Positions 6,738-9,648 of a DNA stretch of 9,648 nucleotides are shown in pieces. The notes beneath the pieces are model-generated. The model was given only the letters and a program-made list of their open reading frames with translations. It was not told the origin of the DNA and did no database searches. How positions within the stretch are numbered: position 1 is the first letter of the stretch; each line of letters opens with the position of its first letter. Source of the DNA: Thioalkalivibrio sp. (GTDB taxonomy: Bacteria > Pseudomonadota > Gammaproteobacteria > Ectothiorhodospirales > Ectothiorhodospiraceae); contig SLHN01000281.1 in NCBI GenBank assembly GCA_007136145.1, positions 1 through 9,648 on the forward strand, read 5' to 3'. Made by a program: the position numbers and the translations under genes.

Positions 6738-8234
6738 TCAGGCATCCGCCTCGAACCAGGGTGCCCGGGCCGTCATGATCAGTTCGGCGGCGTATTCCGG
6801 ATCCACTCCGGTCGCCTCGACCACGTCGTCCACCGCCTGTTCGGCTAATTCTTCCATGCTCGAGATCCCGTGGGCAGCCAGCTTGTTGGCCACAACCTTG
6901 GTCATGCCCGCCATATTCAGAAGATCCTCGCTCGGCTGCGCTCCCTCGAGTTGTTCCTCCGCGGCAATTGCCCGCGTCAACAACGCATCGCTGGCACGGG
7001 AACGCAGCTCGGATACGATATCGGCATCGAACTCCTCGATTGCCAGGAGTTCCTGCTCGTCGACGTAGGCGACCTCATCAAGGGTCGTGAAGCCTTCCTG
7101 CACCAGGATTGCGGCCACTTCCTCGTCCACATCCAGCGCATCCATGAACTGCTGCTGGACCTGTTGCGCCTCGGCATCACTTTTTTCCGCGGCCTGCGCC
7201 TCGGTCATCACGTTCAACTCCCAGCCTGTCAGCTGGGATGCGAGCCGGATGTTCTGGCCGCCACGCCCGATGGCGAGCGAGAGCTTGTCCTCGGCCACCG
7301 CGATGTCCATGCTCTGTTTCTCCTCGTCGACGACGATCGACAGCACCTCCGCCGGCGACATCGCGTTGATCACGAACTGCGCCGGATTCTCGTTCCAGAC
7401 GATGATGTCGATGCGCTCACCCGCGAGCTCGTTGGACACCGACTGCACACGCGAGCCGCGCATTCCGACACAGGCGCCCACCGGGTCCAGCCGGGGATCG
7501 TTCGAACGAACCGCGATCTTTGCGCGCATGCCCGGATCACGAGCCGCACCCATGATCTCGATGATGTTCTGCCCGACTTCCGGCACCTCGAGCTTGAACA
7601 GTTCGATCAGGAATTCCGGCGCCGTCCGGCTTACGAAAAGCTGCGGGCCTCGGGCCTCGGGACGAATCTCGCGCAGGTATCCGCGAAGACGGTCATTGTT
7701 GCGCACCGACTCGCGGGGGATCATGTGCTCGCGCGGGATCAGGGCTTCGGCGTTGGCCCCGAGATCGAGGTACACCCCGTTACGGTCGGTGCGCTTGACG
7801 ATACCCATGACCAGCCCGCCCACACGCGCCTGGTACTCCTCGATGACCTTCGCCCGTTCCGCTTCGCGCACCTTCTGCACGATGACCTGCTTCGCGGTCT
7901 GCGCCGCGATGCGCCCGAAGTCCACCGCGGGAACCGGCTCCTCGATCACCTCGCCGACCTGGATGTCGGGGTGCTTCTGGCGCGCGTAGGAGAGCAGGAT
8001 CTGGTGGTCCGGCGATTCGAACTCGGGGTCATCATCGTCCAGCACCGTCCAGCGCCGGAAAGCCTCGTAATCCCCGGAACCGCGATCGATCTTGACGCGC
8101 ACGTCCATCTTGCCGCCATGACGCTTGCGCGTTGCCATGGCCAGCGCCGATTCGAGCGCCGAGAAGATGACACTCTTGTCCACGCCTTTCTCGTTCGAGA
8201 CGGCGTCGACGACCAGCAGGATCTCCTTGTTCAT
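6738..8234 (-). CDS. nusA: Transcription termination/antitermination factor NusA
   Basis: NusA binds RNA polymerase and nascent RNA, increases pausing, aids intrinsic termination and takes part in antitermination complexes. The 498-residue product matches the E. coli size of 495. Domains in order: the polymerase-binding N-terminal domain (1-130, beginning MNKEILLVVDAVSNEKGV); S1 (about 136-200, KRTDRNGVYLDLGANAEALI); KH1 (about 230-300, GMRGSRVQSVSNELAGERID); KH2 (about 302-345, GRGGQNIRLA at 323-332); acidic repeat AR1 (about 364-415); and AR2 (about 436-491). Two C-terminal acidic repeats are typical of proteobacterial NusA; AR2 binds the RNA polymerase alpha C-terminal domain in E. coli. 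The ATG at 8234 has GGAG about 9 nt upstream. It is 44 nt downstream of rimP, and in E. coli this operon is under feedback control by NusA. Confidence 0.98.
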   Translation of the reverse strand: MNKEILLVVDAVSNEKGVDKSVIFSALESALAMATRKRHGGKMDVRVKIDRGSGDYEAFRRWTVLDDDDPEFESPDHQILLSYARQKHPDIQVGEVIEEPVPAVDFGRIAAQTAKQVIVQKVREAERAKVIEEYQARVGGLVMGIVKRTDRNGVYLDLGANAEALIPREHMIPRESVRNNDRLRGYLREIRPEARGPQLFVSRTAPEFLIELFKLEVPEVGQNIIEIMGAARDPGMRAKIAVRSNDPRLDPVGACVGMRGSRVQSVSNELAGERIDIIVWNENPAQFVINAMSPAEVLSIVVDEEKQSMDIAVAEDKLSLAIGRGGQNIRLASQLTGWELNVMTEAQAAEKSDAEAQQVQQQFMDALDVDEEVAAILVQEGFTTLDEVAYVDEQELLAIEEFDADIVSELRSRASDALLTRAIAAEEQLEGAQPSEDLLNMAGMTKVVANKLAAHGISSMEELAEQAVDDVVEATGVDPEYAAELIMTARAPWFEADA

Positions 8235-8278
8235 TCAATGCATCTCCACGACTTCGGCGGGCTGCCACCGATGATTGA

Positions 8279-8749
8279 TCAACGACTGGGTTCGATCGGC
8301 TCCACCAACCGGGCCCTGGCAATGGCGCCGAAGGGCAGCAGGTAGGCGACTCCGTCCACCTCCACTTCGATCCCTTCGTCGGCGACCGAAAGCAGACGTC
8401 CGCGAAAGTTGCGGCGACCATGCTCGGGCCACGCCAGGCGTACCTTCACGTCGCTGCCGATGTAACTGCGAAACTGCTCGGGCGTGAACAGCGGCCTTTC
8501 GATTCCCGGGCTGGACACTTCGAGCGTGTACTCGCCGCGAATCGGGTCCTCCACATCGAGTATGGCGCTGACCTGATCGCTGACCGCACTGCAATCGTCC
8601 ACGGTAATACCGTCGGGGTGGTCGATGTAGATACGTAACAGCACAGGGGTCGAACCCGTATGGTGTTCAATACCCCACAGTTCAAAACCAAGAGCCCGCA
8701 CGGATGGCGCAAGCATTTCCCATAATTGTTCCGACTTGTCCAACGACAC
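8279..8749 (-). CDS. rimP: Ribosome maturation factor RimP
   Basis: RimP binds free 30S precursors and assists early maturation, helping S12 to join. The 156-residue product has the family length and its two domains. The N-terminal alpha/beta domain carries GFELWGIEHHTGSTPVLLRI, then YIDHPDGITVDDC (about 21-53). The family signature LEVSSPGIERPL is at about 76-87. A C-terminal Sm-like beta barrel includes the segment VRLAWPEHGRRNFRGRL. The start is GTG at 8749-8747, preceded by GGAG with about 4 nt spacing. No ATG near this point gives a full N-terminus. It is the first protein gene of the nusA-infB operon. The upstream leader has two intrinsic terminators and no evident promoter after them. 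Confidence 0.97.
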   Translation of the reverse strand: MSLDKSEQLWEMLAPSVRALGFELWGIEHHTGSTPVLLRIYIDHPDGITVDDCSAVSDQVSAILDVEDPIRGEYTLEVSSPGIERPLFTPEQFRSYIGSDVKVRLAWPEHGRRNFRGRLLSVADEGIEVEVDGVAYLLPFGAIARARLVEPIEPSR

Positions 8750-8810
8750 ACCACTCCACAGACCCGCGACGATGGGCGGTCAGGCCGGTCAACACCCGCT
8801 CGACGGACGG

Positions 8811-8838
8811 CAACAAAAAAGGGGCGATCCCGCGCCCC
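8811..8838 (-). terminator. Intrinsic terminator T2 upstream of rimP
   Basis: In the minus-strand RNA, GGGGCG (8838-8833) and CGCCCC (8826-8821) form a 6-bp GC stem around a 6-nt loop. It is followed at once by TTTTTTGTTG (8820-8811). This is a classic rho-independent terminator acting toward rimP, ending about 60 nt before the rimP start codon. The other strand has no T-run after the stem, so it acts in one direction only. Confidence 0.85.
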
Positions 8839-8918
8839 GGACACGACCAACGGCCGCATCGGCGCCCGCAGGCTTTCAGCACCACCGTGGCACCACTCGA
8901 ACCCGGGGCCACGCGCCC

Positions 8919-8945
8919 AACAATAAAGGCCCCAAATGGGGCCTT
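8919..8945 (-). terminator. Intrinsic terminator T1 in the rimP leader
   Basis: AAGGCCCC (8945-8938 on the minus strand) pairs perfectly with GGGGCCTT (8933-8926) around a 4-nt loop. The T-rich tail TTTATTGTT follows to 8919. It points the same way as T2 and lies about 80 nt upstream of it. The plus strand has only a poor T-tract (TTCAGACGTTT), so plus-strand termination is unlikely to be efficient. Confidence 0.85.
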
Positions 8946-9098
8946 CAGACGTTTGGCACTGCTGTCCGGCGCGACCCCGAGGCCGCTTTCGGACTGCACC
9001 ACCAACTGATTCCACATCAGATCCCCGGAAGGACCGCCACCGAGGCACCCCTGCCACCAAGGACCACCGCAGCCACTGACGAATCAGTTGTATACGGG
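8946..9098 (-). ncRNA. Structured leader RNA (or small RNA) upstream of rimP, ended by terminator T1
   Basis: Between the candidate promoter and T1 the minus-strand RNA has several supported stems. (1) A long interrupted hairpin at 9005-8953 has an outer arm of 9 of 10 pairs (9005-8996 with 8962-8953), a middle GTCCG/CGGAC and an inner GCGGCC/GGTCGC closed by a 4-nt loop. (2) A long-range 10-bp helix joins CAACTGATTC (9090-9081) to GAATCAGTTG (9012-9003). (3) A local hairpin ACTGA-TTCG-TCAGT (9088-9075) excludes helix 2. The interior is rich in GGTGG motifs. From the predicted start to T1 the RNA is about 180 nt. I do not recognise it as tRNA, 6S, tmRNA or SRP RNA. A bioinformatically proposed rimP leader attenuator exists in Gammaproteobacteria, but I cannot test a match. 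Confidence 0.5.
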
Positions 9099-9104
9099 AG
9101 GCGG

Positions 9105-9133
9105 ATGATACCGCAATGAAGCGTCAGGCGCAA
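9105..9133 (-). promoter_or_regulatory. Candidate sigma-70 promoter for the rimP-nusA-infB leader
   Basis: The minus strand has TTGCGC (9133-9128), a 17-bp spacer, and TATCAT (9110-9105). The -10 matches TATAAT at five of six bases and the -35 matches the TTG of TTGACA. Transcription would begin near 9098. An overlapping alternative is TTGCGG (9116-9111), 16 bp, TATACA (9094-9089), starting near 9082. Either lies just upstream of the structured leader and the two terminators, which supports minus-strand transcription from here. Confidence 0.5.
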
Positions 9134-9319
9134 AACGTCGCGCGGGCGGCTAGTGCGTCCCCCGGGCCTCGAACGGCGCAATTCGCTGCGCTCATTGGCA
9201 CCCTGCACTTCCAGCCATGGCAGGCGACAGGGTTCATGAAGCTGGATGCGCCTGCCGGGGAGCAGGCTGCTAGACTGCTGGACGAATACTGTTCGGAAAC
9301 CGAATGTGCCCGAGACCCC
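9134..9319. other. darP upstream region
   Basis: No gene is assigned here. The darP reading frame stays open upstream to an in-frame TGA at 9077, with ATG codons at 9116 and 9236, but the encoded residues do not look like DarP. A TGCTAGACT (9268-9276) on the plus strand resembles an extended -10 box about 45 nt before the darP ATG, without a clear -35. The repeat-like palindrome at 9175-9204 lies inside. Confidence 0.4.
9175..9204. repeat. Imperfect palindromic intergenic repeat (REP-like)
   Basis: The plus strand has GGCGCAATTCGC, then TGCGCTCATTGGCACCCT. The arms GGCGCAAT and ATTGGCACC pair imperfectly around a GC-rich centre. The pattern resembles the dispersed GGTGCAATACGC...ATTGCACCCT repeats common between genes of many GC-rich Proteobacteria. 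This is pattern recall, not a search. Its place argues that this stretch is intergenic and not part of darP. Confidence 0.4.
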
Positions 9320-9648
9320 ATGAACAACAGCGAACCTGACGAAACACCGGCGCCACCGAGCAAATCCCGGCGCAAGCGGGAAAGCAGTGCCCTGCAGAAT
9401 ATCGGCAGGGCACTGGTTCAGCTTCCCGCTGACAGTATGCGGAAACTGGACCTTCCGGAGCCACTACGTGACGCAGTGCTGGAGGCACGACGAATCAACA
9501 GCCACAGCGCACTGCGCCGGCAGATGCAGTACATCGGGAAGCTCATGCGCGATGTCGACGCCGAACCGATCGTGGAGCAGCTCGCAGAGATCCAGGGCGC
9601 TTCGGACGTGGCCAAGGCCCGTTTCCACGCACTCGAACGCTGGCGCGA
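9320..9648 (+). CDS. darP: Ribosome-associated protein DarP (YjgA, DUF615), C-terminus cut by window edge
   Basis: DarP (YjgA) binds 50S precursors and helps their assembly in E. coli. The 109 codons here run to the right edge without a stop; the family is about 150-190 residues, so the C-terminal part is missing. After a short acidic, Pro-rich start the protein shows the family hallmarks: a basic PPSKSRRKRESSALQNIGRA segment (about 13-32), LVQLPADSMRKLDLPEPLRD, and the helix EARRINSHSALRRQMQYIGK followed by LMRDVDAEPI. I chose ATG 9320 because DarP proteins usually begin shortly before the basic segment. ATG 9236 (with AGGG nearby) and ATG 9116 are in frame and would add 28 or 68 residues without family resemblance. 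The ribosome binding site at 9320 is weak. The gene is divergent from rimP. Confidence 0.9.
   Translation, partial: MNNSEPDETPAPPSKSRRKRESSALQNIGRALVQLPADSMRKLDLPEPLRDAVLEARRINSHSALRRQMQYIGKLMRDVDAEPIVEQLAEIQGASDVAKARFHALERWR

Noticed and set aside
6870..8345. 491-codon open frame on the plus strand
   Set aside because: It is antisense to nusA and the end of rimP, both clearly real. Its composition is shadow-like.
8890..8910. tRNA-like T-loop GGGTTCGAGT on the minus strand between T1 and T2
   Set aside because: The flanking bases do not form a T-stem and no acceptor, D or anticodon arms or CCA can be drawn. No tRNA gene is supported.
8704..9009. 101-codon plus-strand frame
   Set aside because: It covers the two terminators and the rimP start in antisense, with a low-complexity Pro/Thr/Arg product and no credible ribosome binding site.
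8682..9017. 111-codon minus-strand frame with a fair GGGGA site before its ATG (9017)
   Set aside because: It reads through both terminator hairpins and into rimP in another phase. It lacks family features, so the non-coding reading is better.
8919..9098. 6S RNA (ssrS) identity for the 180-nt leader RNA
   Set aside because: The size fits, but the two ends do not pair with each other around a central bubble and no sequence likeness to known 6S RNA is apparent.

Overview
The window is a GC-rich (about mid-60s percent by eye) bacterial chromosome segment. It carries the conserved gammaproteobacterial transcription/translation cluster rimP-nusA-infB-rbfA-truB-rpsO-pnp, all on the minus strand, plus the start of a divergent darP (yjgA, DUF615) gene on the plus strand. 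DarP is a proteobacterial family, and this gene order with long infB and nusA products (a 931-residue IF2 and a 498-residue NusA with two C-terminal acidic repeats) fits a gammaproteobacterium, perhaps from a purple-sulfur or Ectothiorhodospira-like lineage. The lineage guess is weak.

Layout in minus-strand reading order: a leader of about 350 nt (8750-9105) with a candidate promoter, strong RNA structure and two intrinsic terminators; rimP (8749-8279); nusA (8234-6738); infB (6667-3872); rbfA (3872-3444, overlapping infB by one base as TGATG); truB (3394-2474); a 386-nt gap with a dispersed repeat, a possible promoter and the rpsO leader; rpsO (2087-1818); a 197-200 nt gap with a 12-bp stem-loop; and pnp (1617 to the window edge, missing its C-terminal RNA-binding domains). 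On the plus strand, darP starts at 9320 and runs off the right edge. Its upstream region holds a second repeat-like palindrome.

The genes form one functional theme. RimP and RbfA mature the 30S subunit, TruB makes pseudouridine 55 in tRNA, IF2 starts translation, S15 nucleates the 30S platform, NusA controls pausing, termination and antitermination, PNPase degrades RNA, and DarP assists 50S assembly. The main interest lies in regulation. I find no convincing promoter between the second terminator and rimP, so the operon may depend on readthrough of two terminators, consistent with feedback by its own product NusA. The rpsO and pnp leaders hold hairpins where E. coli has autoregulatory sites.

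I see no mobile element, CRISPR array, tRNA gene or evident novel protein system. All the proteins are well-known families, and the novelty, if any, is in the non-coding leaders and small intergenic repeats.
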